The notes under the pieces are model-generated. The model searched no databases and was not told where the DNA came from. It saw nothing but the letters and a program-made list of their open reading frames with translations. A stretch of 64,000 bases of DNA from the NCBI GenBank assembly GCA_903642325.1, contig CAHJWM010000020.1, positions 1 through 64,000 on the forward strand, written 5' to 3'. Origin of the DNA: Myxococcales bacterium. Its GTDB lineage: Bacteria > Myxococcota_A > Polyangia > Polyangiales > Polyangiaceae. The number at the start of each line of letters is the position of its first letter. The stretch's first letter is position 1. Both the position numbers and the translations under genes were made by a program. This document shows, in pieces, positions 8,525-16,470 of this stretch.

Positions 8525-9016
8525 TCAGTCGATCAGGTCCCGCGGACGCTCGAATCCGGTGAGATTCCCGGTAACAGTCAACGATAGCTCGGAAAAACTG
8601 GAAATCGGCAGTGCGCACACGATCAGGCCGGCGGTTGGGAGCGACGTGCGCTCGCGGGTCAGCACCAGCGCCAGCGCTTCTAGCCCGGGGTTGTGCCCGA
8701 CCACCAACACGCGTTCGGCCTCGGATCCTAGCCGCTGTAGCGCCTCCACATACTTCTCCGGGCCGGCCAAGTAGAGCTCGTCTAGCTCATCCACGGTGCC
8801 GGCGAACCGTGTCACGCGTGCGACACGGCGGGCTGTCTCGCTAGCTCGGAGCGCGGTCGAGCTCAGGATGCGATTCGGCACGAGCTCCTCCTTGGCGAGC
8901 CATTGGCCCATCAGCTCGGCTTCACGCTCACCTCGTTTGGTCAGCGGACGATCGCGATCTAGCCCCTCGTCCTCTTGGCTGGCTTTGCCATGGCGCAGGA
9001 TGAGCAAGGTTCTCAT
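8525..9016 (-). CDS. sixA: SixA-type phosphohistidine phosphatase
   Basis: 163 residues, typical SixA length, histidine-phosphatase superfamily. The RHGKAS motif at 8-13 supplies the catalytic phospho-accepting His9. VVGHNPG near 110 holds the second active-site His, and PLTKRGEREAELMG is a conserved family segment. In E. coli SixA removes phosphate from phosphohistidine carriers (ArcB HPt, PTS NPr). It is divergent, 62 bp apart, from a CreB/CreC-like two-component operon, which suggests possible coupling to phospho-signalling. Confidence 0.88.
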   Translation of the reverse strand: MRTLLILRHGKASQEDEGLDRDRPLTKRGEREAELMGQWLAKEELVPNRILSSTALRASETARRVARVTRFAGTVDELDELYLAGPEKYVEALQRLGSEAERVLVVGHNPGLEALALVLTRERTSLPTAGLIVCALPISSFSELSLTVTGNLTGFERPRDLID

Positions 9017-9078
9017 GACCCCCGACGATAGCGCTCTCTTCGTCGTTTCAGTGCTCGAATGCTAACGTAGGGTCGGAA

Positions 9079-9762
9079 ATGTCTGCCCGTATTCTGGTCG
9101 TCGAAGATGAGCCGGCGATCGCAGAGTCGGTGGCTTACGCGCTCGGCCGGGACGGCTTCTCCGTAACGGTCGCGGCCACCGCGAGCGCCGCTAGCGCGCT
9201 CGCAGACACGGCAGAGCTGGTCGTTTTGGACTTGATGCTGCCCGACGGTAGCGGCTTCGACCTGATCGCCATTTGGCGCAAAACCAAAAAAATACCGATC
9301 ATCGTGCTGTCCAGCCGGGATGGGGAGGCGGACCGCGTGGCCGCGCTCGAAGCGGGAGCGGACGACTACGTGACCAAGCCGTTTTCGCCGCGCGAGGTCG
9401 TGGCTCGCGTGCGCGCGGTTCTGCGTCGATCGCAAGTGGAGATTCCTCTGCAGGGAGCGCCGGTGCTGGCACTGGACGCAGTCACCCGCCGTGCTCGAGC
9501 AAACGGCTCGAGCTTGGAGCTGACGCGCGTAGAGTTCGACGTCCTGGCTTGCTTGTTGGAACAGCCGGGGCGCGTCTACAGCCGCGGCGAGCTGATCGGG
9601 AGGGTTTGGGGTGATGGATTCGCGATCACCGACCGCACCATCGATTCGCACGTCAAAGCCTTACGCAAAAAGGTCGCCGAAGCGGGTGCGGAGCCTGGTT
9701 TGATCGAGACCGTGCGCGGTGTCGGCTATCGCGTCACGGACGCGCCGAGCAGCCCGCCGTGA
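9079..9762 (+). CDS. OmpR-family response regulator, CreB-like
   Basis: 227 residues. Receiver domain 1-115 with acidic pocket (VVEDEP), phospho-acceptor Asp51 in LVVLDLMLPD and Lys100 in DDYVTKPFSPRE. The C-terminal winged-helix DNA-binding domain (about 130-225) contains LTRVEFDVLACLLEQPGRV and ITDRTIDSHVKALRKK. The segment EAGADDYVTKPFSPREV is very like E. coli CreB. The stop overlaps the start of the kinase gene by 4 bp (9759-9762), so they form one operon. Target genes are unknown. Confidence 0.92.
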   Translation: MSARILVVEDEPAIAESVAYALGRDGFSVTVAATASAASALADTAELVVLDLMLPDGSGFDLIAIWRKTKKIPIIVLSSRDGEADRVAALEAGADDYVTKPFSPREVVARVRAVLRRSQVEIPLQGAPVLALDAVTRRARANGSSLELTRVEFDVLACLLEQPGRVYSRGELIGRVWGDGFAITDRTIDSHVKALRKKVAEAGAEPGLIETVRGVGYRVTDAPSSPP

Positions 9763-11243
9763 TTCGCTTGGTCGTCGTTGCGGCGGCCGCCGTCGGGCTG
9801 ATCGTGTTCGTGGCCTTCGTGGTGTCGCGGCTGTTGCGAACGCGCACGCGCGGCATGTCGATCCGCATGCAAATATTTTTGGCCTTAGCCGTGATCGTTG
9901 GCGCCTTCGCCTTTGGGCTCGGGTTGATGGTGATCGATCGCATCGAGGCGAGGGCGGTGCGCATCGCCTCTCAGGCAGCAGAAGACGAAGCCGCGGCATT
10001 GGCCGGGATGATGGCCGGCGAGCTCGACCGCACCGGCGTCAGTGTCGCTGACCTGGCGGCACGCCTCGAGCACGAACGCGGTCGCGGCGCGGATCTCAGG
10101 CTGATGCTGCTCGACGCTCGAGGCGCGCGCCTGTTTCCGATCCAAGCCCCGAATCAAGAGCGCGGCGTGGTCTCGGTGGACGTGCCCATTCGGCTGCGCG
10201 GGGCGCGGGTGGGTGCGGTGCGGGTGGTCAAACCGACGGTCGCGATGCGCAACTTGCTGGCCGACTTTGCGCCCACTGTGTTGGTCATCAGTCTGATCCT
10301 CGGTACTGCGGCGGCGCTCGCCGCCGCCTGGATCGGGCGCGCCATCGCGGCGCCGATCGAGGCGCTGAGCGTCTTCGGTGAGCGTGTGAGCCTGGGCGAG
10401 CGCGTCGGCGCGCCGCCCATCGCATTTGGTAGGGAAGTGATGCGACTCACGCGCGCCATCGATTCCATGCGCCGGGATTTGGAAGGGCGACCGTTCGTCG
10501 AGACCTTCGCTTCCGACCTGTCGCACGAGTTGAAAAATCCCGTCGCTGCCATTCGAGCCAGCGCGGAAGTTCTAGAGGAGAGTGCGCTCGAAGAACCTCT
10601 GGAGGCTCGGCGCTTCGTAGCGCGTATTCGCGAAGCGACCGCGCGCATCGAGCGTTTGCTTGGAGAGCTCTTGAGCTTGGCGCGTATCGAGGCGCGCGGC
10701 GTAGAGTCGTTCACGCCGGTGGACCTGACCGAGCTCACTCGACGTGCCATCGACTCGTTCGGCGATGGCCAGGCGCGAGTTTCACTCCAGAGCTCGGGCG
10801 ATACCCGCGTCCGCGGCGACGAGCAATGGATCGTACGGGCTCTGACCAATTTGATCGAGAACGGCCTGACCCACGGCGCCGTCGGGTCGGCGCCCGACGT
10901 CCAACTGTCGCGCAGCGAGCAATGGGTCGACCTGCGGGTGATCAGCCGAGGATCCATCTCGCGTCACGTTCGAGAGCGGCTGTTCCGCCGTTTCGTGACG
11001 ACGCGCTCGGACAAGGGCGGTACTGGGCTCGGTTTGGCCATCGTGCGAGCCGTGACCGAGGCCCACGGCGGGCATGTCGAGTTACTGAATCCAGGACCGC
11101 CGGAAGTCATTTTCCAAGTCAGCTTTCCGCCAGCTCGGCGTCGCGCCGCGCAACGACTTCTGGAGGCAGTCCAAGACGCGCGCCAGGAGTTGACGGCCGC
11201 GGGCGAAGGCAGAAGCTCGAGCCCAAGGAATATCGTGAGTTAA
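9759..11243 (+). CDS. Sensor histidine kinase, CreC-like
   Basis: 494 residues from a GTG start overlapping the response regulator stop. Two N-terminal hydrophobic segments (about 3-25 and 37-58), a periplasmic sensor region, a third TM near 172-192, then HAMP, HisKA with His256 in FASDLSHELKNP, and a HATPase domain with N-box (LTNLIENGLTH) and G2 box (GGTGLGLAI). VRVVKPTVAMRNLL and the segment ending GRPFVETFASDLSHELK parallel E. coli CreC. It should phosphorylate the CreB-like partner. The signal is unknown. Confidence 0.9.
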   Translation: MIRLVVVAAAAVGLIVFVAFVVSRLLRTRTRGMSIRMQIFLALAVIVGAFAFGLGLMVIDRIEARAVRIASQAAEDEAAALAGMMAGELDRTGVSVADLAARLEHERGRGADLRLMLLDARGARLFPIQAPNQERGVVSVDVPIRLRGARVGAVRVVKPTVAMRNLLADFAPTVLVISLILGTAAALAAAWIGRAIAAPIEALSVFGERVSLGERVGAPPIAFGREVMRLTRAIDSMRRDLEGRPFVETFASDLSHELKNPVAAIRASAEVLEESALEEPLEARRFVARIREATARIERLLGELLSLARIEARGVESFTPVDLTELTRRAIDSFGDGQARVSLQSSGDTRVRGDEQWIVRALTNLIENGLTHGAVGSAPDVQLSRSEQWVDLRVISRGSISRHVRERLFRRFVTTRSDKGGTGLGLAIVRAVTEAHGGHVELLNPGPPEVIFQVSFPPARRRAAQRLLEAVQDARQELTAAGEGRSSSPRNIVS

Positions 11244-11246
11244 ATT

Positions 11247-11261
11247 CGACGCTTAGCGTCG
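11247..11261 (+). terminator. Hairpin directly after the kinase stop codon
   Basis: CGACGC-TTA-GCGTCG, a perfect 6-bp stem beginning three bases after the TAA at 11241-11243. There is no U-tract, so it may mark transcript end or 3' stability rather than a classical intrinsic terminator. Confidence 0.4.
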
Positions 11262-11415
11262 CTATGCGAACTCCATGAAAGCTCCACACTGTTTTGGCGC
11301 CCGCTGTGGGAAAACGTAGTCAAGCCGCCAACTTGCGTCTGCACGTTCCCGGCCGCGTCTTAACTTCCAACTGCGCTTTGCCTGGCTATGCCTAGGCAGC
11401 GGAAAGAGAGCTTTC

Positions 11416-12201
11416 GTGGTCAGTGGCAACAACGGGTCGAACAGCGCCTCGCTCATTCCCCGCCACGTGGCGATCATCATGGACGGCAACGGGCGCTGGG
11501 CAAAATCCCGCGGCCTGCAACGAGCGGAGGGTCACGCCGAAGGCGCGCGCGCGGTGCGCGAAGCGGTGGAGACGGCGACGCGGGTGGGCGTCAAATACCT
11601 CACCTTGTACGCCTTCAGCGTCGCCAACTGGGCGCGTCCGCGTCTGGAGGTCGAAGCCTTGATGCGGTTACTCGTGGAATTTGCGCGTCAAGAGCGAGCG
11701 GATCTTCGCCAGAACGGCATTCGCGTGAACGTCATCGGCGCGCTCGAAGATCTCCCTACTTCGACGCGCCACGCGGTCGAGGACCTGATGGCATACACGG
11801 CCGAGGGTGAGCGTATGACGTTGACGCTCGCGCTCTCGTATGGTGGCCGGCAAGACATCGTGGAAGCCGCTCGCTCCTTGGCCGTGCGCGCGCGCGCCGG
11901 CCTGGTCTTACCCGAGGAGATCGACGAGACCTTTTTCCACCGCGAGATGACCACCCATTCGCTGCCTGACGTCGACCTGCTCATACGGACCGGAGGGGAA
12001 ACTCGCGTCAGTGACTTTTTGCTCTTCGAATCTGCCTACGCGGAGCTCGTTTTCTTGCCCATCATGTGGCCCGACTTCAAGCCCGAAACGCTCACCACTG
12101 CGATCGCCGAGTATGGCCACAAAGAGCGTCGGTTCGGCAAAACTTCCGAGCAAGTACAAATGCCGCAAAGTGCTTTCGACCCGTTGGATCGAGTGGGCTA
12201 G
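11416..12201 (+). CDS. uppS: Isoprenyl transferase (undecaprenyl diphosphate synthase)
   Basis: 261 residues from a GTG start with AGAGAG-like purines upstream. Hallmark cis-prenyltransferase motifs are present: HVAIIMDGNGRWAK with catalytic Asp23, RAEGHAEGARAVRE, TLYAFSVANWARP, and near the C-terminus DLLIRTGGETRVSDFLLFE and YAELVFLPIMWPDF. The enzyme adds isopentenyl units to farnesyl diphosphate to make the C55 lipid carrier for peptidoglycan and O-antigen. The motif usually read as SxxxSNFLLWQ is RVSDFLLFE here, a conservative change. No cdsA or dxr follows, so it is outside its usual cluster. Confidence 0.95.
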   Translation: MVSGNNGSNSASLIPRHVAIIMDGNGRWAKSRGLQRAEGHAEGARAVREAVETATRVGVKYLTLYAFSVANWARPRLEVEALMRLLVEFARQERADLRQNGIRVNVIGALEDLPTSTRHAVEDLMAYTAEGERMTLTLALSYGGRQDIVEAARSLAVRARAGLVLPEEIDETFFHREMTTHSLPDVDLLIRTGGETRVSDFLLFESAYAELVFLPIMWPDFKPETLTTAIAEYGHKERRFGKTSEQVQMPQSAFDPLDRVG

Positions 12202-12210
12202 CGCAAAGCG

Positions 12211-12226
12211 CGACGAGCTTTCGTCG
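12211..12226. terminator. Hairpin between convergent genes
   Basis: CGACGA-GCTT-TCGTCG, a perfect 6-bp stem in the 83-bp gap between uppS and the convergent lipoprotein gene. It could serve as a bidirectional terminator. There is no T-run on either side. Confidence 0.4.
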
Positions 12227-12284
12227 AGTTGTCACGCAATGCGCGCGGGCGCGTTCCGAGGCAAAGCCGAACGTGACGGCGCAC

Positions 12285-12794
12285 TCAGAGCGAGTATTCG
12301 ACCGTATTCAGCGAGGGCACCTTTGCCGACCACGTGAGCTCCCGAATGCGGTTTTTCAAACATTCAGCAAGCTTCGGATTCTTTGGGGCGGTCGTCAGAT
12401 CGATGGCCACCGCTTTGCCGCGCCAGACCGCGACACGCAGTGTGAAGTGCGCCGCGCCTGGCTTGCACGGCGCGTATAGCGACTCCTCCTGAAGAGGCTT
12501 GCTGAGCGTTTCCTGATCGAGGTTGATGCGTTCGGCCGACTGCGGGATGGCTTCAATCGCTTCTTCGACGGACATCTCGGGGTTGAAGGTAGGCTCGGGG
12601 ACCCCTTCTTGGGTCGGGGCTTCGCTGGTCGCGGCGTCGGAGCTCGTTTCGGGCTCTGCGGTGACGGCCGGCGCTGCGGCTCGCTCGGTGGCCGGCGCTA
12701 CCTCGCTCGGAGCTTCTGCGGTCGGATTGGATCCAGCACAAGCTGCGGAAAAAGACGCGGATAACACGAAGAAAGCGAGCTGACCCCTGAACAT
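12285..12794 (-). CDS. Lipoprotein with TonB/AgmX-like C-terminal domain
   Basis: 169 residues. Lipobox SAAC near residue 19, then an Ala/Glu/Pro/Thr-rich linker to about 90. The C-terminal 70 residues have the beta-alpha-beta pattern of the TonB-C/AgmX-PglI-like domains abundant in myxobacteria, for example FTLRVAVWRGKAVAIDLT, a Cys near AECLKNRI, and a final VEYSL strand. These domains usually sit in periplasmic envelope complexes. It lies 104 bp downstream of dapE on the same strand. A second protein of this type is at 59582. Partner unknown. Confidence 0.7.
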   Translation of the reverse strand: MFRGQLAFFVLSASFSAACAGSNPTAEAPSEVAPATERAAAPAVTAEPETSSDAATSEAPTQEGVPEPTFNPEMSVEEAIEAIPQSAERINLDQETLSKPLQEESLYAPCKPGAAHFTLRVAVWRGKAVAIDLTTAPKNPKLAECLKNRIRELTWSAKVPSLNTVEYSL

Positions 12795-12898
12795 AGAGCC
12801 ACTTTACCACAGCCCACACGCGCGGCTCGGCAGACACGTTTGCCGGAAGACGCTGTCTCGACGCAACCTGACCAGTAGCGCTGAAGTTTTGCAGCTGC

Positions 12899-13969
12899 TC
12901 ACGTGGTGTGAGCGGCAACCTTGCCCAGCCACCCTCGCAAAATGTCGCGGCCTACATCGAGCAAGGCCAACTCCGTCCATTCGTTCTTTTGATGAGCTTG
13001 CGCTTGCGTCCCCGGTCCGAAGTTGACGGCGGGGATGCCAAGGCTTGCGAAGCGGGCAACGTCGGTCCATGCCTGCTTTGGCTCGACGCTCACGACGCCA
13101 CTTTCAGCCAGCAGACGCACGAGCGGATGCGAGCGTTGAGGTGCGGCTGATGGCGAAACGTCCGTGAATTCGAGCTCAGCCTCGTTGGCGACCAGACCGC
13201 GCACGTAGCTCTGCGCGTCCTCTGCGCTCGTTCCAGGCGCAAATCGATGATTCAAGTTGAGCTCGAACACGTCGGGAATGACGTTTCTACCGCGGCCACC
13301 GCTTGCCATCGTGGCGCTGATCACGCTGCGCCATTCCAGATCGTCGACAACGTGCGAGATGGGCGCTTCGGCGGCGAGCCTCGCCAGAAATGACGCGGAT
13401 TTTTGAATCGCGTTCTCGCCTTGCCAGGGACGGGCGCTGTGGGCCGTCCGGCCGCGGAAACGCGCGGTTGCGTGCAGCGAGCCACCGCAACCCAATTGCA
13501 ATTTGTTGTCGCTTGGTTCGAGCGCGACGGCTACGTCCACCCGACTCAGCTCGGGGTCCTGTTCCAAAACCGGGCCAAGCTCATTTTCGGCAAACGGGCC
13601 TTCTTCACGAGCATAGAACACCAGTGTCACGTCCACGGCTGGACGGTTCGCCGCTTCGGCCAGCTCGAGCATCAGGGCCAAGCCGCTCTTCATGTCCGCG
13701 GCCCCCGCGCCGTACAGTTTATTGCCCTCGATGCGGGCAGGACCCTCGTGCTCTGTTCGGACTACGTCTAGATGCCCGGCTAACGCCACGTGTGGTCCGC
13801 GGTTGCCACGCGTGAGCGGGACGACGATCGACTCGCCGTAGCGGCGAATCGGCGCGGCGAGCGCCACCCCTTGCAGCCGTTCGCTGACACGGTCGCAAAT
13901 CTCTCGCTCCTCACCGATCGGTGACTTGATCCGACACAGCCAAAGTAGTGTCTCCGCCAAAGTTTGCAT
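12899..13969 (-). CDS. dapE: Succinyl-diaminopimelate desuccinylase (M20 family)
   Basis: 356 residues, M20 metallopeptidase fold. Metal-binding AGHLDVV near 82-88, YGAGAADMKSG with the bridging Asp, and the EEG motif in FYAREEGPFAENE that supplies the catalytic base. The lid/dimerisation region contains GSLHATARFRGRTAHSARP. The C-terminal metal His is in FGPGTQAQAHQKNE. DapE hydrolyses N-succinyl-LL-diaminopimelate to LL-DAP for lysine and peptidoglycan. It overlaps the dapD stop by one base, and this coupling with dapD supports the assignment over other M20 deacylases. Confidence 0.92.
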   Translation of the reverse strand: MQTLAETLLWLCRIKSPIGEEREICDRVSERLQGVALAAPIRRYGESIVVPLTRGNRGPHVALAGHLDVVRTEHEGPARIEGNKLYGAGAADMKSGLALMLELAEAANRPAVDVTLVFYAREEGPFAENELGPVLEQDPELSRVDVAVALEPSDNKLQLGCGGSLHATARFRGRTAHSARPWQGENAIQKSASFLARLAAEAPISHVVDDLEWRSVISATMASGGRGRNVIPDVFELNLNHRFAPGTSAEDAQSYVRGLVANEAELEFTDVSPSAAPQRSHPLVRLLAESGVVSVEPKQAWTDVARFASLGIPAVNFGPGTQAQAHQKNEWTELALLDVGRDILRGWLGKVAAHTT

Positions 13970-14793
13970 CAGACTGACACGTTGAAATCGCGAAGGGCCG
14001 AATTCAAGCTGGTTTTTTTGTCGGTGCTTTCGGTGCGCCGACCGATGATCAACGCGCAGCCGATTTGGTAAACGCCGGCGGCAAATTGCTTGCTGCGCAT
14101 GCCGGGGATCACGACGCTGCGCGCCGGAACGCGTCCGCGATACTCGACCGGCTCGGGACCGGTCACGTCGATGATGGCAGTCGAAGCCGTCAGCGCAACC
14201 CCCGCTCCGATCACCGCTTCACGCTCGACCAACATGCCTTCCACCACGATTGCGCGCGAGCCGATGAAGCAGCCATCTTCGATGATCACCGGCTGCGCCC
14301 CCGGAGGCTCGAGCACCCCACCGAGGCCAACGCCGCCGGACAAATGACAATCTTTACCGACCTGCGCACATGAGCCAACGGTCGCCCAAGTGTCGACCAT
14401 CGTTCCCGAGCCAACGTAGGCCCCGATATTCACGTAGCCCGGCATCACTATCGCGCCCGATTCTATGAACGCACCGTAGCGCACGGTGCCGGGCGGCACG
14501 ACGCGCACGCCCGCTCTATCGAGGTTTTTCTTGAGCGGGATCTTGTCGTAGAACTCGAATGGGCCAAGCTCGATACGTTCCATCTTCGCGATCCCGAAAT
14601 ACAGCAACACGGCTTGCTTCAACCAAGCGTGAGTCGTCCACTTTCCCGGGCCGTCCTGCGTTGCAACACGGTATTTGCCCTGATCGAGGTCGTCGACCAC
14701 CTGGGTTACGGCCGCCTTGTATACCTCATCGGCGAGCAACGAACGGTCGGCGTAAGCGGCTTCGATCAGCGGTTTTAGCTCGGATGCGGACAT
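13969..14793 (-). CDS. dapD: 2,3,4,5-tetrahydrodipicolinate N-succinyltransferase
   Basis: 274 residues, the usual DapD length. An N-terminal helical domain is followed by a left-handed beta-helix of hexapeptide repeats (ESGAIVMPGYVNIGAYVGSG, DCHLSGGVGLGGVLEPPGAQ, GCFIGSRAIVVEGMLVE). The enzyme transfers succinyl from succinyl-CoA to tetrahydrodipicolinate in the succinylase branch of the DAP pathway. It is immediately followed by dapE. The succinyl-CoA synthetase genes sucCD lie 6 kb away, a metabolic but not an operonic link. Confidence 0.95.
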   Translation of the reverse strand: MSASELKPLIEAAYADRSLLADEVYKAAVTQVVDDLDQGKYRVATQDGPGKWTTHAWLKQAVLLYFGIAKMERIELGPFEFYDKIPLKKNLDRAGVRVVPPGTVRYGAFIESGAIVMPGYVNIGAYVGSGTMVDTWATVGSCAQVGKDCHLSGGVGLGGVLEPPGAQPVIIEDGCFIGSRAIVVEGMLVEREAVIGAGVALTASTAIIDVTGPEPVEYRGRVPARSVVIPGMRSKQFAAGVYQIGCALIIGRRTESTDKKTSLNSALRDFNVSV

Positions 14794-14852
14794 TGGGTCT
14801 CAATACGCGGCCTTCCGGACGGTCGCAAGAGCCAGCATAATCCGTCAGCGCG

Positions 14853-15725
14853 TCAGCTCGCTTCGCAATTCTCCTTCGCTCGCTCGGGAAAGGCTAGGTG
14901 CAGGCTCGCAGTCTCCTCTTCCCAAAGCAGAGACACACCAGAGATACGCGCCACCGCTCGCAAACAGCTCAAGGTTGGACCGATCACTCCGCGCGCAATG
15001 AGCATGAGATCCTCCCCTTCTCGGGCGGCGCGTCGCTCGATCCCTACTCGGTAACCCCCTGATGAATCTCGGTCGACCAAGACATGAGGCGTGCCCACGC
15101 CGCCCTTGGCTACGAGCTCTACTCCAAGCGCGAACAGAGCCGTGATGACGCGCGGGCTCAGCTCAACTTCTACCTTCACCGCGGCGAAACTGACCGTCGC
15201 GAGGATGCGTTCGCGATTCCAAGAACCACCGCTCGGCGGTGCGGAAAAGCTTTGGTGCACGAGCTCGAACAGATCCACCGGCAGCGAGCGTTCGGCGACT
15301 GCATCAGCCAAAAGATCGAGCAGGCCGCGCGCAGTATCGAGCTCGAGCGAAAGCTTGGTGATGACCTGCTCCAGGGCCAGCCTCGATTTTGCGGTGAGGG
15401 GTCGGGGCCCGGCGAGCTCGAGCTCGCCGCTCAAGCGTTCCAAACGAGGCGCGAAGTAGGCTTGCAATGCCTGGCTGGCCTCCGCAAGCTCCGGTCTCAC
15501 GGCCACCGCACGCAACAAGTCATCGACCGTGCCCTGCATCGGTGCGCAACCAGCGGCGACGTCGGGTAGCACCGAGATTAGCGCTTTCGAGCCAACTCGA
15601 ACCGAGTGCAGCAGCTCGGCGAAATTGCGCAGCGCACTCATGGCCTCCCGTAACGTACCGCGCGCGGCGCCCGCAGTGCCGAACCCGTCGCTGCCGGATA
15701 CTGAAGGCGGCTTTCCGCTCTGCAT
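14853..15725 (-). CDS. Degenerate histidine-kinase-like protein of unknown function
   Basis: 290 residues, no membrane segment or signal peptide. The layout resembles the HisKA-HATPase core: helical region about 110-165, then VDLFELVHQSF (where kinases have VDLNELV), helix VITALFALGVELV in the N-box position, strand VLVDRDSSGGYRVGI, and a C-terminal helix-strand GVIGPTLSCLRAVA then SLLWEEETASLHLAFP. The phosphorylatable His, the N-box Asn and the G-box glycines are absent, so it is either a pseudokinase or a chance likeness. It sits between ndk and dapD on the same strand with short gaps (69 and 59 bp). Confidence 0.6.
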   Translation of the reverse strand: MQSGKPPSVSGSDGFGTAGAARGTLREAMSALRNFAELLHSVRVGSKALISVLPDVAAGCAPMQGTVDDLLRAVAVRPELAEASQALQAYFAPRLERLSGELELAGPRPLTAKSRLALEQVITKLSLELDTARGLLDLLADAVAERSLPVDLFELVHQSFSAPPSGGSWNRERILATVSFAAVKVEVELSPRVITALFALGVELVAKGGVGTPHVLVDRDSSGGYRVGIERRAAREGEDLMLIARGVIGPTLSCLRAVARISGVSLLWEEETASLHLAFPERAKENCEAS

Positions 15726-15794
15726 TCGTGTTCTAGGCTAGACCAGTTTCGCCGCAGCGCTGACAAGCAACTCGCAGCCGCAGCGGCCGGCCGA

Positions 15795-16214
15795 TCAGAC
15801 CAGCTCTGAGCCTTGAAAGTAATAGCTCGTCTCCAGTCGGCCATTTTCGGGGGAATCCGAGCCATGCACGGCGTTTTCCGCAACACTGGAGCCGAATTGC
15901 TTGCGCACGGTGCCTTCCGCGGCCTTGGCTGGGTCGGTCGCGCCGATCACGCTTCGAAGGTGTTGAACGGCATTCTCACGCTCTAGCGCAATCAGGAGCA
16001 CAGGGCTGCGCGTCATGAAGGTGCACAGCTCTGCGAAAAATGGACGCTCGCGATGGACCGCGTAAAACCCCTCCGCGATTTGACGCGCGAGCTGGGCTTG
16101 GCGGAGACCGATGATCTGGAAGCCTTCCTCCTGCAAGCGCTGCAGGATGGCCCCTTGCTTTCGCTTTTCGACGGCGTCGGGTTTGATGATGCAGAGCGTG
16201 CGCTCGAGAGCCAT
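15795..16214 (-). CDS. ndk: Nucleoside diphosphate kinase
   Basis: 139 residues, standard Ndk length. MALERTLCIIKPDAV at the N-terminus and the active site NAVHGSDSPE with catalytic His117 are diagnostic. The enzyme passes the gamma phosphate from ATP to other NDPs through a phospho-His. It is first of a leftward group with the kinase-like gene, dapD and dapE. Confidence 0.97.
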   Translation of the reverse strand: MALERTLCIIKPDAVEKRKQGAILQRLQEEGFQIIGLRQAQLARQIAEGFYAVHRERPFFAELCTFMTRSPVLLIALERENAVQHLRSVIGATDPAKAAEGTVRKQFGSSVAENAVHGSDSPENGRLETSYYFQGSELV

Positions 16215-16470
16215 ATCGTTTCTCTTTTCCGGCTAGGGCGATTTGTTCCGCGCACTCATAGCAAGACTCGGCGCTTTGACAATCGCGAAGTGCGGCCGTC
16301 CGGCCTCGTGGCAGCGCCCGCATGAGGGCAGCGGGGCCGAATCGAAGGCTAGGCGCGCGCCGAAGTGCGGTCGAGGCGACGAACGCCAACGGCAACGCCA
16401 GGTAAGCACGCGCGGCCGAGCTGAGTCTGCCGTGCTCTCGACCCTTACGGCTCGTGCCGGCCGTGAGGGG

